NCBI RefSeq assembly: GCF_002250655.1
Contig: NZ_NOZR01000006.1
Span: 124,001-188,000 of the forward strand
Origin: Mycolicibacterium sphagni
Lineage (GTDB): Bacteria > Actinomycetota > Actinomycetes > Mycobacteriales > Mycobacteriaceae
Length of the DNA stretch: 64,000 bases
Direction: 5' to 3'
Shown one piece after another: positions 54,049-63,600 of this stretch. A program made the position numbers and the translations under genes. Under the pieces are notes generated by a model that did no database searches, was not told the origin of the DNA, and worked only from the letters and a program-made list of their open reading frames with translations. Each line of letters opens with the position of its first letter. Positions within the stretch are counted from its first letter, which is position 1.

Positions 54049-55113
54049 TCAGCCGGTCGCTTCGCGGATGTACTCACCGATCTGGCGCAGTGAGCGCTTG
54101 GCCTCCGGGATCAGCGGAGCCGCGAGCTGGAAGTCGTGGATCTGGCCGGGCCACACCCGCACCTCGGTGGGCACGCCGGAGGCAGCCAGCCGGCGAGCCG
54201 CCAGCCGCGCGTCATGCAGCAGGACCTCCGACCCCGACACATGGATCAGGGTGCGCGGAAGTCCGGGCTCGATGTGGTCGAGCGGTTCGTAGACGCCTTC
54301 GGGCTCGCCGTCGACGATGTTCTTGGCGGCGGCCCGGGCGACCAGGGCGACCAGGGCGTCGAAAGCCTTGGGCGGGAACATCGCATCGGTGTGGATGTTC
54401 GGGTGCGAGAGCTTCTGCTCGTGGTCGAGCTGCAGCAGCGGCGAGATCGCCACCAGGGCCGCCGGCTCCTCGCCGAGGGCCTGCAGCCGCTGGGCCAGCG
54501 TCAGCGCCAGGTAACCGCCGGCGGAGTCACCGGCCAGCACGATCTGGTCGGGCTCGTAGCCGCGCATGCGGAGCCATTGATAGGCGTCGTAACAGTCGTC
54601 GACGGCGTTGCCGACGGTGTGCTTGGGAACCAGCCGGTAGTCGACCACCAGCACCGGGGAGTCGGCGAACTTCGACAGCGCGACAGAGATCCGGCTATGC
54701 GAGTTGACGCCGCAGGTCAAGAACGCGCCGCCGTGCATGTAGAGCACAACGCGGCGGTTTCCGTCGGCGGGCAGCACGCCGGGAGCGCGGACGAGTTGGG
54801 CGGAGGCGTTGGGCAGCCCGACGGTGGCCCGCACGGTGCCCGGGCTGGGCAGAAGTGCTCTGGCGACGAAGTCGACGAGGCCGAATGGCCATGGCCAGTG
54901 CGGTACGTGGCTGAGCACCGCCAAAGTGGGCCACATGGTGGCGCGGGTGCCGATCGAAACCAGCCGGGCGGCAACGCTGGGACCGCTCTCGACGACCTCG
55001 ACCGGTGCTCCGTCGCTGACCGGATAGCGGCGCGGGCTTCGCCCTTTCGCAGCCTCACTACCAGCGGTTACCCGATGCGGGGCCGAGGCCCGGACCTTAC
55101 TGGGTGCGGTCAT
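54049..55113 (-). CDS. lipU: HSL-type alpha/beta hydrolase (LipU-like esterase)
   Basis: 354 residues. The oxyanion motif YMHGGAFLTCGVNSHSR (H-G-G), nucleophile VLAGDSAGGYLALTLAQRL (G-D-S-A-G), Asp in LPRTLIHVSGSEVLLHDARL and His in VWPGQIHDFQL complete the hormone-sensitive-lipase triad. Such mycobacterial Lip proteins hydrolyse short acyl esters. ATG at 55113 gives a 60-residue variable lead before the core. It lies upstream of cbs and is divergent from the SGNH gene, with 189 bases between the starts. Confidence 0.87.
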   Translation of the reverse strand: MTAPSKVRASAPHRVTAGSEAAKGRSPRRYPVSDGAPVEVVESGPSVAARLVSIGTRATMWPTLAVLSHVPHWPWPFGLVDFVARALLPSPGTVRATVGLPNASAQLVRAPGVLPADGNRRVVLYMHGGAFLTCGVNSHSRISVALSKFADSPVLVVDYRLVPKHTVGNAVDDCYDAYQWLRMRGYEPDQIVLAGDSAGGYLALTLAQRLQALGEEPAALVAISPLLQLDHEQKLSHPNIHTDAMFPPKAFDALVALVARAAAKNIVDGEPEGVYEPLDHIEPGLPRTLIHVSGSEVLLHDARLAARRLAASGVPTEVRVWPGQIHDFQLAAPLIPEAKRSLRQIGEYIREATG

Positions 55114-55302
55114 CGCAACACTCCCTACGCCAATGTAGATACGTGTTCCGGGCGGTTGAGCGAAGCCCGGTAACTTAGCTTGCCATCTGTATTACCTACA
55201 ACAACTAACGATTTGATTTCTTACCGGATCTGATACCTGTCCGTAATCGCGGGGCCACCGTCGGAGGGGGATTCACGCCCGAGCAGCACCTAAACTGGCC
55301 CG

Positions 55303-56268
55303 GTGGGCATACGCGCTTCGCGGAAGTCGACAGCAGCGTTGGCGGCGGCGGGAGTTCTGGCATCCACCGGCACCGCCGTGTTGGGTGCGCGGAGTTTGCT
55401 CAGCGGCCAGGCGGATCAAGTACGCAGTGTCATCCCCAAATCCTGGGACGTCCCGCCGCGCGCGGACGGCATCTACGCCCCCGGTGGCGGGCCGGTCCGG
55501 CGCTGGGAGCGCGGCGAGTCGTTCGACCTTCATCTGATGGTGTTCGGGGATTCGACGGCCACCGGTTATGGCTGCCGCACCGCCGACGAGGTGCCCGGCG
55601 TGCTGATCGCGCGCGGTCTTGCCGAGGAGTCGGGCAAGCTGATCCGGCTGTCCACCAAGGCAATCGTGGGTGCGACGTCGAAGGGCCTCTCCGGTCAGGT
55701 CGACGCGATGTTCGTGGCGGGTCCGCCGCCCGATGCCGCGGTGATCATGATCGGCGCCAACGACATCACTGCACTCAACGGGCTCAGTGCGTCGGCCCGC
55801 CGGCTCGGTGCGGCGGTGCAACGCCTGCGTGCTTCCGGCGCGGTGGTGGTCGTCGGCACCTGCCCGGATTTCGGGGTCATCAAGGAGATTCCGCAGCCGC
55901 TGCGGTGGGCCACCCGCTCGCGCGGGCTTCAACTGGCGCGTGCACAGGCCGCCGCGGTGCGCGCGGCCGGCGGTGTACCGGTGCCGCTGGCCGATCTGTT
56001 GGCGCCCAACTTCCTTCAGGCGCCCGACGTGATGTTCTCCGAAGACCGCTACCACCCGTCGGCGGCGGGCTATGCGTTGGCCGCCAACCAATTGCTTCCG
56101 GCGCTGTGCCACGCGCTGGGCGAGTGGACCGGCGCTACCGTGCCCGATCTCCCCTGGGTCACCCGCTCCGAGGTCCGGGCGCTCACTGACCGGCTTGGAC
56201 CGCTGACACGGCTCCTCCGCAGGAAGACCACCGGGGTCCCCGCACCGATCGTGGTGCAGGCGAGCTAG
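55303..56268 (+). CDS. SGNH/GDSL hydrolase (Rv1075c-like), membrane-anchored or secreted
   Basis: 321 residues. An N-terminal hydrophobic segment (STAALAAAGVLASTGTAVLG) acts as signal or anchor. Block I is HLMVFGDSTATGYGCRTADE (Ser), Block III is VIMIGANDITALNG, and Block V is MFSEDRYHPSAAGYALAANQ (D-x-x-H). This is the lipase/esterase SGNH family, likely acting on cell-envelope esters. GTG start. The fadA gene follows 38 bases downstream. Confidence 0.9.
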   Translation: MGIRASRKSTAALAAAGVLASTGTAVLGARSLLSGQADQVRSVIPKSWDVPPRADGIYAPGGGPVRRWERGESFDLHLMVFGDSTATGYGCRTADEVPGVLIARGLAEESGKLIRLSTKAIVGATSKGLSGQVDAMFVAGPPPDAAVIMIGANDITALNGLSASARRLGAAVQRLRASGAVVVVGTCPDFGVIKEIPQPLRWATRSRGLQLARAQAAAVRAAGGVPVPLADLLAPNFLQAPDVMFSEDRYHPSAAGYALAANQLLPALCHALGEWTGATVPDLPWVTRSEVRALTDRLGPLTRLLRRKTTGVPAPIVVQAS

Positions 56269-56306
56269 GTTCGTGTGCAATCGTCGCTGCACACCAAGGA
56301 GCCGTC

Positions 56307-57524
56307 ATGCCCGAAGCCGTCATCGTTTCCACTGCCCGCTCGCCGATCGGTCGGGCGCAAAAGGGGTCACTCGTCAGCATCCGCCCGGACGATCTGGCCG
56401 CCCAGATGGTGCGCGCCGCCCTGGACAAGGTGCCCGCGCTGGATCCCCGCGAGATCGACGACCTGATCATGGGTTGTGGTCAGCCCGGCGGTGAGTCGGG
56501 CTTCAACATCGGCCGCGTCGTCGCCGTCGAGCTGGGCTATGACTTCCTGCCGGGCACCACCGTGAACCGCTACTGCTCGTCGTCATTGCAGAGCACGCGG
56601 ATGGCGTTCCACGCGATCAAGGCCGGCGAGGGCCACGCCTTCATCTCGGCCGGCGTGGAGACGGTCTCGCAGTTCGGCAAGGGCAGCGCCGACGGCTGGC
56701 CGGATACCAAGAACGCACTGTTCGCCGAGGCGCAGGAGCGCTCGACGGCAGCCGCCGCCGGAGCCGAGGAATGGCGCGATCCGCGCGAAGACGGCCTGAT
56801 TCCCGACGTCTACATCGCGATGGGCCAGACCGCCGAGAATGTGGCGCTGCACACCGGGATCAGCCGCGAAGACCAGGACCACTGGGGCGTGCGCTCACAG
56901 AACCGTGCCGAGGACGCCATCAAGAGCGGCTTCTTCGAGCGTGAGATCGTGCCCGTCACCCTGCCCGACGGCACGGTAGTCAGCACCGATGATGGCCCGC
57001 GCGCAGGCACCACCTACGAGAAGATCAGCCAGCTCAAGCCGGTGTTCCGGCCCAACGGCACGATCACCGCAGGCAACGCGTGCCCGCTGAACGACGGCGC
57101 CGCGGCAGTGGTGATCATGTCCGACACCAAGGCCAAGGAGCTGGGGCTGACCCCGTTGGCCCGCATCGTGTCGACCGGGGTGTCCGGCTTGTCGCCGGAG
57201 ATCATGGGGCTGGGCCCGATCGAGGCCGTCAAGAAAGCGCTGGCTCAGGCGAAGATGTCGATCTCCGACATCGACCTGTACGAGATCAACGAAGCGTTCG
57301 CCGTGCAGGTGCTCGGCTCGGCGCGGGCGCTGGGGATGGACGAGGACAAGCTCAACGTCTCCGGCGGCGCGATCGCGCTGGGGCATCCGTTCGGTATGAC
57401 GGGCGCGCGGATCACGGCGACCCTGCTCAACAACCTGCAGACCTACGACAAGACGTTCGGCATCGAATCGATGTGCGTCGGCGGCGGGCAGGGCATGGCC
57501 ATGATCGTCGAGCGGCTCTCGTAA
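56307..57524 (+). CDS. fadA3: acetyl-CoA acetyltransferase / thiolase (FadA3-like)
   Basis: 405 residues. The acyl-binding cysteine is in TVNRYCSSSLQSTRMAFHAI, the His is in DLYEINEAFAVQVLGSARAL, the C-terminal catalytic pair in ALGHPFGMTGARITATLL and SMCVGGGQGMAMIVERL. These fit the biosynthetic and degradative thiolases that split or make 3-ketoacyl-CoA. It follows the SGNH gene with its own AAGGAG before ATG. The hairpin that starts 6 bases beyond the stop may end the transcript. Confidence 0.93.
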   Translation: MPEAVIVSTARSPIGRAQKGSLVSIRPDDLAAQMVRAALDKVPALDPREIDDLIMGCGQPGGESGFNIGRVVAVELGYDFLPGTTVNRYCSSSLQSTRMAFHAIKAGEGHAFISAGVETVSQFGKGSADGWPDTKNALFAEAQERSTAAAAGAEEWRDPREDGLIPDVYIAMGQTAENVALHTGISREDQDHWGVRSQNRAEDAIKSGFFEREIVPVTLPDGTVVSTDDGPRAGTTYEKISQLKPVFRPNGTITAGNACPLNDGAAAVVIMSDTKAKELGLTPLARIVSTGVSGLSPEIMGLGPIEAVKKALAQAKMSISDIDLYEINEAFAVQVLGSARALGMDEDKLNVSGGAIALGHPFGMTGARITATLLNNLQTYDKTFGIESMCVGGGQGMAMIVERLS

Positions 57525-57530
57525 CTTCGC

Positions 57531-57591
57531 ATCGGTTCTGCGGTGAGAGCGTGTCTGACAGCCCCTTTCACGCTCTCATCGCAGAACCGAT
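57531..57591. terminator. 23-bp inverted repeat between convergent genes
   Basis: Arms 57531-57553 and 57569-57591 are complementary over 23 positions with one mismatch; the loop is 15 bases. It lies 6 bases after the thiolase stop, and the second arm contains the stop codon (57576-57578) of the convergent DUF559-like gene. It could terminate either transcript. There is no long T run, which is common in mycobacterial terminators. Confidence 0.65.
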
Positions 57592-58433
57592 TGCCGACGC
57601 GTTATCGCGTCCCGCACCCGCCACACAATGTTTTCCGAGGTGTCGCCGACGAGCACACGGATGACGATCCATCCCAGCCGCTCCAATTCCTCCCGACGGG
57701 CCGAGTCTCTGGCGTACTGCAGCCGATCCGTTCGGTGATGCTCGCCGTCGTACTCGACAGCGACTTTGACGTCCTCCCACCCCATGTCCAGGTAGTACTT
57801 GGTCCAGCCACCGACAACCACTGGAATCTGCGTTCGTGGCCGCGGTAACCCAGCACGCACAAGGACCAATCGCAACCAGGTTTCCTTCGGCGACTGCGCG
57901 CCCACGTCGACCAAGCTCAGCACTGTCTCGAGCTTGCGCAAGCCCGGCACACCTCGATGCCGGGCGGCAATCGTCGCCACCTCGTCGACACTCAAGCCGG
58001 TCGCCCGGAACAGGGCATCCATCCGTCCGACGGCCACATGCGTCGGGAAAGCGCAGCGCCCCACGTCGAACGCGGTTCGAGCTGGAGATGTCACCGGCAG
58101 TCCACCCACGCGCATTCGCTCCTCGGGACGCATCGTGAGACATCGCGTTCGAATGCCACTCGGCGGCCGCGCATTTGACCACATCAACTCGATAGGCAGG
58201 TCTTCATCGAGCCACTTACTCCCATGCAGACCAGCAGCCGTCAGCCCCATGATGACCCCGGAACGGCGCGACCACAGCCAAGCGGCGTACGCGCGATCGT
58301 GGAGTGTCAGGGCTGCGTTCTTTTCCGCGTAGACACCGGGAAAAACTGGCCTGTACCGCGTCCGCAGGAGGTGCTTAGGAATCTGCCCGGTGGCGATCGC
58401 TTCACTTCCGATGAAGGGTTGGCCAGAGATCAC
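57576..58433 (-). CDS. AbiEi-like antitoxin-domain/DUF559 fusion protein
   Basis: 285 residues. The N-terminal half resembles the AbiEi winged-helix pattern (FIGSEAIATGQIPKHLLRTR, YRPVFPGVYAEKNAALTLHD, GVIMGLTAAGLHGSKW). The C-terminal half is DUF559, a PD-(D/E)xK/Vsr-like nuclease fold: YYLDMGWEDVKVAVEYDGEH, DRLQYARDSARREELERLGW and IVIRVLVGD. D, E-Y-D-G and H-H form the likely active site. No AbiEii nucleotidyltransferase partner is nearby, so the pair is not a standard type IV TA module. Biological role unknown. The stop sits in a terminator-like inverted repeat. Confidence 0.8.
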   Translation of the reverse strand: MISGQPFIGSEAIATGQIPKHLLRTRYRPVFPGVYAEKNAALTLHDRAYAAWLWSRRSGVIMGLTAAGLHGSKWLDEDLPIELMWSNARPPSGIRTRCLTMRPEERMRVGGLPVTSPARTAFDVGRCAFPTHVAVGRMDALFRATGLSVDEVATIAARHRGVPGLRKLETVLSLVDVGAQSPKETWLRLVLVRAGLPRPRTQIPVVVGGWTKYYLDMGWEDVKVAVEYDGEHHRTDRLQYARDSARREELERLGWIVIRVLVGDTSENIVWRVRDAITRRQSVLR

Positions 58434-58526
58434 TCACCCACCCTGCGGGATCGGTGCGATCAACTATGTACACAGAGCGTCTCGCTGGGGATGAACCCCG
58501 ATCTGTGCGCAGAACCGGTGCATACG

Positions 58527-58559
58527 ACAAAGCCCCGGCCGTGCAGGCCGGGGCTTTGT
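58527..58559. terminator. perfect 14-bp stem-loop terminator
   Basis: ACAAAGCCCCGGCC and GGCCGGGGCTTTGT are perfect inverted repeats around a 5-base loop. This lies 12 bases beyond the Bax1 stop on the minus strand, where a terminator for that gene is expected, and could also work for transcription from the other side. Confidence 0.85.
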
Positions 58560-58571
58560 GCGTGAGAGCAG

Positions 58572-59420
58572 CTAGCGGCTCTGGAAGTACGACAGCAGGC
58601 GCAGGATCTCGATGTAGAGCCACACCAGCGTCACGGTGAGGCCGAGGGCAACACCCCAGGCTGCCTTCTCCGGTGCACCGGCGCGGATCATCTGGTCCGC
58701 GGCGTCGAAGTCGATCAGGAAGCTGAACGCCGCAAGCGCGATCACGAACAGCGAGAAGGCAATCGCGATCGGGCCGCCGCTGCGCAGGCCCAGGCCCTCG
58801 CCGCCACCAACACCGAACATCGCCAAGACGAAGTTGCCGAGGATCAGCACCAGCACGCCGACCATGCCGGCGACGATCATGCGGGTGAACTTCGGCGTCA
58901 CGCGGATGGCGCCGGTCTTGTAGACGACGAGCATGCCGAAGAACACGCCGATGGTGCCGAGCACCGCCTGGCTGATCATCACACCGGCGTTGGCGCCGGA
59001 TACGACGACATTGGCGAAGACGAAGGAGATGGCTCCGACGAACAGGCCCTCGAGGGCGGCGTAGCTCAGCACGATGGCCGGGTTGTCCTGCTTACGCCCG
59101 AACGTCGCGACCAGTACCAGGGCCAGGCCGCCGAGTCCACCGATCAGGGTGAGCGGCATGGCCAACGCGAGGTTGGCCGAGACCAGGAAGTAGGAGATGA
59201 CCGCGACGACAGACAGCACAGCCAGGGTGATGCCGGTCTTGGTGACCACGTCGTCGATCGTCATGGGCCGCGAGACACCGGCCTGCGGCGTGTAGGGCGC
59301 CGCGTAGGGGTCGGTCTGGTAAGCGACCTGCTGTGCACCGGCTACACCGGTACCGAATTGTGCGTATCCGCCCTGCTGCTTGGGCAGCGAACGAAATACC
59401 GGGTTGCTGGTCTCCCGCAC
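58572..59420 (-). CDS. Bax inhibitor-1/YccA-family membrane protein
   Basis: 282 residues. A 55-residue polar lead (SNPVFRSLPKQQGGYAQFGT) is followed by about seven spans. The BI-1 family segments VLSYAALEGLFVGAISFVFA, RVTPKFTRMIVAGMVGVLVL, SFLIDFDAADQMIRAGAPEK and AWGVALGLTVTLVWLYIEIL are present. The conserved Asp pair (FDAAD) may carry the proton/Ca2+ leak activity known in BsYetJ. Corresponds to Rv1072-like proteins. Upstream are 225 bases holding the divergent promoters for this gene and echA9. Confidence 0.9.
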   Translation of the reverse strand: MRETSNPVFRSLPKQQGGYAQFGTGVAGAQQVAYQTDPYAAPYTPQAGVSRPMTIDDVVTKTGITLAVLSVVAVISYFLVSANLALAMPLTLIGGLGGLALVLVATFGRKQDNPAIVLSYAALEGLFVGAISFVFANVVVSGANAGVMISQAVLGTIGVFFGMLVVYKTGAIRVTPKFTRMIVAGMVGVLVLILGNFVLAMFGVGGGEGLGLRSGGPIAIAFSLFVIALAAFSFLIDFDAADQMIRAGAPEKAAWGVALGLTVTLVWLYIEILRLLSYFQSR

Positions 59421-59645
59421 CGTCGGAATCCTCTCCTGGAAGTCGAGTAACGCACCGTCAACGAACGGCGTCCAAAACCGGTTCCCAGGAAGTCCACAAT
59501 CTTCTTCCCGGCGTGTCCGGCGCTACGGAGCCTGACCTTACCTGCGGTCGGCATCCGGCGGGTAACGATCATTTGCCTGGTGGTACTTTTGCCGCTGAGA
59601 AACTAGGACATCCAAGCTTTTCGCGTACGGAAGGACCTCGCTGTC
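59421..59645. other. divergent intergenic region, Bax1-echA9
   Basis: 225 bases between two divergent starts. I see no unambiguous operator. A near-palindromic AAAACCGGTTCCC at about 59475 is KstR-like only in its core and lacks the outer T and A. AGAAACTAGGACATCC occurs near the echA9 side. The region must carry at least two promoters, but I cannot place them. Confidence 0.4.
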
Positions 59646-60695
59646 GTGACGGCTGATTCCGCCGAAGTCTTGACCCGTGTCAATGGCGGTGTCGGCTTCC
59701 TGACACTCAATCGCCCGAAGGCAATCAACTCGCTGACCCACAACATGGTCGCGATCATCGCCAAGGCACTCACCGACTGGGCACATGACGACGACGTGCG
59801 TGCGGTGGTGCTCACCGGTGCCGGCGAGCGCGGCCTGTGCGCAGGCGGCGACGTGGTGGCGATTTATCACAGCGCCCGGGCCGGGGGTGCCGAAGCGCGA
59901 CAGTTCTGGTTGGACGAGTACCGGCTCAACGCACAGATCGGCAGTTACCCCAAGCCGTATGTGGCGGTCATGGACGGCATCGTCATGGGCGGCGGCGTCG
60001 GGGTCGCCGCGCACGGCAGCGTGCGAGTGGTCACCGACACCTCGAAGGTCGCCATGCCCGAGGTCGGCATCGGTTTCATCCCCGACGTCGGCGGCACATA
60101 TCTGTTGTCCAGGGCCCCCGGCGGGCTCGGCTTGCACGCCGCCCTGTCCGGCGCGCCGTTCTCGGGCGCCGACGCCATCGCGCTGGGCTTCGCCGATCAT
60201 TACGTGCCGCATGACTCGCTCGAACCGTTCATCGCCGCGATCGTCGCCGACGGCGTGGATGCGGCCGTCAAGGCCTTCGCCACCGATCCCCCGCCGAGTC
60301 ACCTTGTTGCCCAGCGGCATTGGATCGACGAGTGCTATGCGGCCGAGACGGTCGCCGACATTGTCACCGCCCTGCGTAGCCATGACCAAGACGAAGCCAA
60401 GAAAGCCGCCGACCTCATCGCGTCGCGCTCCCCCATCGCGGCTTCCGTCGCGCTGGCATCGGTCCGGCGCGCCGCCGGGCTCGACACCCTGGAAGACGTT
60501 CTGGTGCAGGAGTACCGGGTGTCCTCGGCATCGCTTGACTCGCACGACCTGGTGGAGGGCATCCGCGCGCAGATCGTGGACAAGGATCGCAATCCGACGT
60601 GGGCCCCGCCGTCGCTGGCGGCAGTGACCGAGCAGGATGTGGAACAGTACTTCGCGCCGGCAGACCCGGACCTGACCTTCGAGGAGGACATGTGA
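59646..60695 (+). CDS. echA9: enoyl-CoA hydratase/3-hydroxyisobutyryl-CoA hydrolase-type crotonase
   Basis: 349 residues. The oxyanion-hole loop is [20 protein letters not shown] and the catalytic segment [20 protein letters not shown] followed by [20 protein letters not shown] fits the HIBYL-CoA hydrolase branch (valine catabolism) better than a true hydratase. The C-terminal [20 protein letters not shown] and [20 protein letters not shown] are also typical of that branch. GTG at 59646. Its stop overlaps the next gene's GTG by 4 bases (GTGA). Confidence 0.9.
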   Translation: MTADSAEVLTRVNGGVGFLTLNRPKAINSLTHNMVAIIAKALTDWAHDDDVRAVVLTGAGERGLCAGGDVVAIYHSARAGGAEARQFWLDEYRLNAQIGSYPKPYVAVMDGIVMGGGVGVAAHGSVRVVTDTSKVAMPEVGIGFIPDVGGTYLLSRAPGGLGLHAALSGAPFSGADAIALGFADHYVPHDSLEPFIAAIVADGVDAAVKAFATDPPPSHLVAQRHWIDECYAAETVADIVTALRSHDQDEAKKAADLIASRSPIAASVALASVRRAAGLDTLEDVLVQEYRVSSASLDSHDLVEGIRAQIVDKDRNPTWAPPSLAAVTEQDVEQYFAPADPDLTFEEDM

Positions 60696-61477
60696 GCCCC
60701 AAGACGAGCTACGAAACCATCCTGGTCGACCGCGAGGACCGGGTCGGCACGATCACGCTCAACCGCCCCCAGGCGCTCAACGCTCTCAACAGCCAGGTGA
60801 TGGTCGAGCTGACTACGGCCGCTGCTGAATTCGACGCCGATCCCGGCATCGGCGCCATCGTCATCACCGGCAGCGCCAAGGCGTTCGCCGCCGGCGCCGA
60901 TATCAAAGAGATGGCGACCCTCTCGTTTTCGGAGGTCTTCGACGCGGACTTCTTCGCAGCCTGGGGCAAACTCGCGGCGGTCCGCACGCCCACCATCGCG
61001 GCGGTCGCCGGCTACGCACTCGGCGGCGGCTGCGAGCTGGCGATGATGTGCGACGTGCTGATCGCGGCCGATACCGCGAAGTTCGGCCAGCCCGAGATCA
61101 AACTGGGGGTGCTGCCGGGCATGGGCGGCTCGCAGCGGCTCACCCGCGCGATCGGCAAGGCCAAGGCGATGGACCTGATCCTGACCGGCCGCACGATCGA
61201 CGCCGCCGAGGCCGAGCGCAGCGGCCTGGTCTCACGGGTGGTGCCCGCCGATGACCTGCTCAACGAGGCCAAGGCCGTCGCCACGACGATCTCGCAGATG
61301 TCGCGTTCGGCTGCCCGGATGGCCAAGGAAGCCGTGAACCGAGCCTTCGAATCCACCCTTACCGAGGGCCTGCTCTACGAGCGCCGATTGTTCCACTCCG
61401 CATTCGCCACCGACGACCAGACTGAGGGCATGGCCGCCTTCACCGAGAAGCGCACTCCGAACTTCACGCACCGCTAA
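60692..61477 (+). CDS. echA8: enoyl-CoA hydratase
   Basis: 261 residues from GTG ([10 protein letters not shown]). The two catalytic glutamates are in [20 protein letters not shown] and [40 protein letters not shown] and [20 protein letters not shown] give the CoA-binding and oxyanion parts. It hydrates trans-2-enoyl-CoA in beta-oxidation and is the EchA8 type by position and sequence. It overlaps echA9 by 4 bases. Confidence 0.95.
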   Translation: MSPKTSYETILVDREDRVGTITLNRPQALNALNSQVMVELTTAAAEFDADPGIGAIVITGSAKAFAAGADIKEMATLSFSEVFDADFFAAWGKLAAVRTPTIAAVAGYALGGGCELAMMCDVLIAADTAKFGQPEIKLGVLPGMGGSQRLTRAIGKAKAMDLILTGRTIDAAEAERSGLVSRVVPADDLLNEAKAVATTISQMSRSAARMAKEAVNRAFESTLTEGLLYERRLFHSAFATDDQTEGMAAFTEKRTPNFTHR

Positions 61478-61486
61478 GGTGCTGTC

Positions 61487-63211
61487 GTGAGCGAAGCCGA
61501 GCCGGAGCAGACCGAATCCGCCGACTCGGCGGTTGCCGCTGCTGAGCCTGCCGCGGTGACGCCCGAATCCAACCCGACGCCGGACTGGTGGCAGCGCCAC
61601 TACACCTTCACGGGAACCGCCATGGCACTGGCGTTCCTGTGGCTTTCGCTCACTCCGTCACTGCTGCCGCGCGGGCCGTTGTTCCAGGGTCTGGTCAGCG
61701 GTTCCGCCGGTGCCATCGGATACGGCCTCGGCGTCTTTGCGGTCTGGCTGGTGAATTTCATGCTTTCGCGGCCTACCAGTCCACACGCTCCGCGCTGGGC
61801 CTGGCCGGTGCTCGTCGCCGCCGGGATCATCGGCCTGGTTTTCGCGATCTACTTTTTCCACGTCTGGCAGGACCAGGTCCGCGACCTGATGGGCGTGCCC
61901 CGTCTGACTTGGTACAACTACCCGCAGGCCGCGATCATCGGCGTGATCGTGCTGTTCGTCTTCGTCGAGATCGGCCAGCTGGTCGGCAAACTCGTCAGGT
62001 ATTTGGTTCGCCAGCTGAATCGCTTTGCCCCACCGCGTGTTTCAGCAGTCGTCGTGGTGGTGATACTGCTGAGCCTGACGATCGCCATCCTCAACGGCGT
62101 GGTGATCCGGGGCGGTATGAGCTTCCTCAACAGCACGTTCGCGTCAGCCAACGACGAGATGGATCCCGACAATCCGGCACCCACCAGCCCGCTCCTGTCG
62201 GGCGGTCCCGGCTCGCTGGTCACGTGGGCTTCGTTGGGCCACCAGGGCCGTGTGTTCGTCTCCGGTGGACCCACCGTCGCGCAGCTCACGAAGTTCAACG
62301 GCGCCCCCGCGATCGAGCCGATCCGGGCGTATGCGGGCAAGAACTCCGCCCCGAACATCAGGGCGACGGCCGAGCTCGCCGCGCGAGAACTGGAGCGCGA
62401 GGGCGGGTTCAAGCGCAAAGTCATCGCCGTGGCGACCACGACGGGAACGGGCTGGATCAACGAAGCCGAGGCGTCCGCGCTGGAGTACATGTACAACGGC
62501 GACACCGCGATCGTCAGCATGCAGTACTCGTTCCTGCCGAGCTGGCTGTCCTTCCTGGTGGACAAGGAGAACGCCCGCCAGGCCGGCCAGGCCCTGTTCG
62601 AGGCGGTCGACGAACGGCTGCGCGCGATGCCCGAGGCGCAGCGGCCCAAGATCGTGGTGTTCGGCGAGAGCCTGGGTTCCTTCGGCGGTGAAGCGCCGTT
62701 CCTGAGCCCGAACAACATCATCGCCCGCACGGACGGGGCGTTGTTCTCCGGGCCGACCTTCAACAACACGATGTGGAACGACGTCACGGTCAACCGCGAC
62801 GAGGGCTCGCCGATGTGGCTACCGATCTTCGATCAAGGCCGCAACATCCGGCTCTCAGCACGGCCCGACAACCTGGACCGGCCGGACAAGCCGTGGGGTT
62901 ATCCGCGCATCGTCTACCTGCAACACGCCTCCGACCCGATCGCGTGGTGGAACCCCGATCTGCTGTTCTCCGAACCGGATTGGCTGCGCGAGCCGCGCGG
63001 TTACGACGTGTCCCCCGACATGTACTGGACCCCGATCGTCACGTTCCTGCAGGTCTCCGCCGACATGGCGGTCGCCGTGGACGTGCCCGACGGCCACGGT
63101 CACCGTTATGTGCGTGATGTCGTCAACGCGTGGGCCGCGATCCTGCAGCCGCCGGGGTGGACGCCGGAGAAGACCGACCGGCTGCGCGGAATCGTCACTG
63201 CGCCGGAGTGA
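61487..63211 (+). CDS. alpha/beta-hydrolase family membrane protein (DUF2319, Rv1069c-like)
   Basis: 574 residues. A polar lead is followed by about four spans (TAMALAFLWLSLTPSLLPRG and later ones to VVVVILLSLTIAILNGVVIR), then a soluble domain with the nucleophile motif PKIVVFGESLGSFGGEAPFL (G-E-S-L-G), and a terminal GYDVSPDMYWTPIVTFLQVS. This arrangement fits the actinobacterial DUF2319 alpha/beta-hydrolase family, function unknown. GTG at 61487, 9 bases after echA8. Its 3' end overlaps the convergent rhodanese gene by 17 bases. Confidence 0.88.
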   Translation: MSEAEPEQTESADSAVAAAEPAAVTPESNPTPDWWQRHYTFTGTAMALAFLWLSLTPSLLPRGPLFQGLVSGSAGAIGYGLGVFAVWLVNFMLSRPTSPHAPRWAWPVLVAAGIIGLVFAIYFFHVWQDQVRDLMGVPRLTWYNYPQAAIIGVIVLFVFVEIGQLVGKLVRYLVRQLNRFAPPRVSAVVVVVILLSLTIAILNGVVIRGGMSFLNSTFASANDEMDPDNPAPTSPLLSGGPGSLVTWASLGHQGRVFVSGGPTVAQLTKFNGAPAIEPIRAYAGKNSAPNIRATAELAARELEREGGFKRKVIAVATTTGTGWINEAEASALEYMYNGDTAIVSMQYSFLPSWLSFLVDKENARQAGQALFEAVDERLRAMPEAQRPKIVVFGESLGSFGGEAPFLSPNNIIARTDGALFSGPTFNNTMWNDVTVNRDEGSPMWLPIFDQGRNIRLSARPDNLDRPDKPWGYPRIVYLQHASDPIAWWNPDLLFSEPDWLREPRGYDVSPDMYWTPIVTFLQVSADMAVAVDVPDGHGHRYVRDVVNAWAAILQPPGWTPEKTDRLRGIVTAPE

Positions 63212-63596
63212 GCTCGCTCAGCTCGCCGAGCACACCGGCTTCGGCCAGCGCCTGATAGCCGCCGATGACGTCAGTAGCTCGGTGTAGCCCGAGGTCGTGC
63301 AGTGCGGCCGCGGCCAGGCTCGATGTGTAACCCTGCGAGCAGAGCAGCACCCATTCGACCTCGTCGTCTTTCGCCTGGGGCAGCCGCGCGTCGCTGGTCG
63401 GGTCGCAGCGCCACTCCAGCACGTTGCGCTCGATGACCAGGGCGGCCGGGGTTTGTCCTTCGGCGGCACGCTGGGCCGCCGGACGGATGTCGACGAGGAT
63501 GGCGCCGCGACGCAGCGCTGCCGGGACGTCGCGGGCCGCCAGCCGATGCAACCGCTCCCGGGCGTCGGCCAGGATGCGGTCGATTCGGCTGGTCAT
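63195..63596 (-). CDS. rhodanese-like sulfurtransferase (Rv1066-like)
   Basis: 133 residues. The single rhodanese domain has ALRRGAILVDIRPAAQRAAE, RNVLEWRCDPTSDARLP, and the active-site loop VEWVLLCSQGYTSSLAAAAL with Cys as the persulfide carrier, ending in DVIGGYQALAEAG. It likely transfers sulfane sulfur. It begins 4 bases from the stop of the cysteine-dioxygenase-like gene upstream, so the two form an operon for sulfur metabolism. Confidence 0.9.
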   Translation of the reverse strand: MTSRIDRILADARERLHRLAARDVPAALRRGAILVDIRPAAQRAAEGQTPAALVIERNVLEWRCDPTSDARLPQAKDDEVEWVLLCSQGYTSSLAAAALHDLGLHRATDVIGGYQALAEAGVLGELSELTPAQ

Positions 63597-63600
63597 CGGA

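Noticed and set aside
59474..59486. KstR-like palindrome AAAACCGGTTCCC before echA9
   Set aside because: The core AAC-CG-GTT is present, but the outer T and A of the consensus are both C, so it does not qualify.
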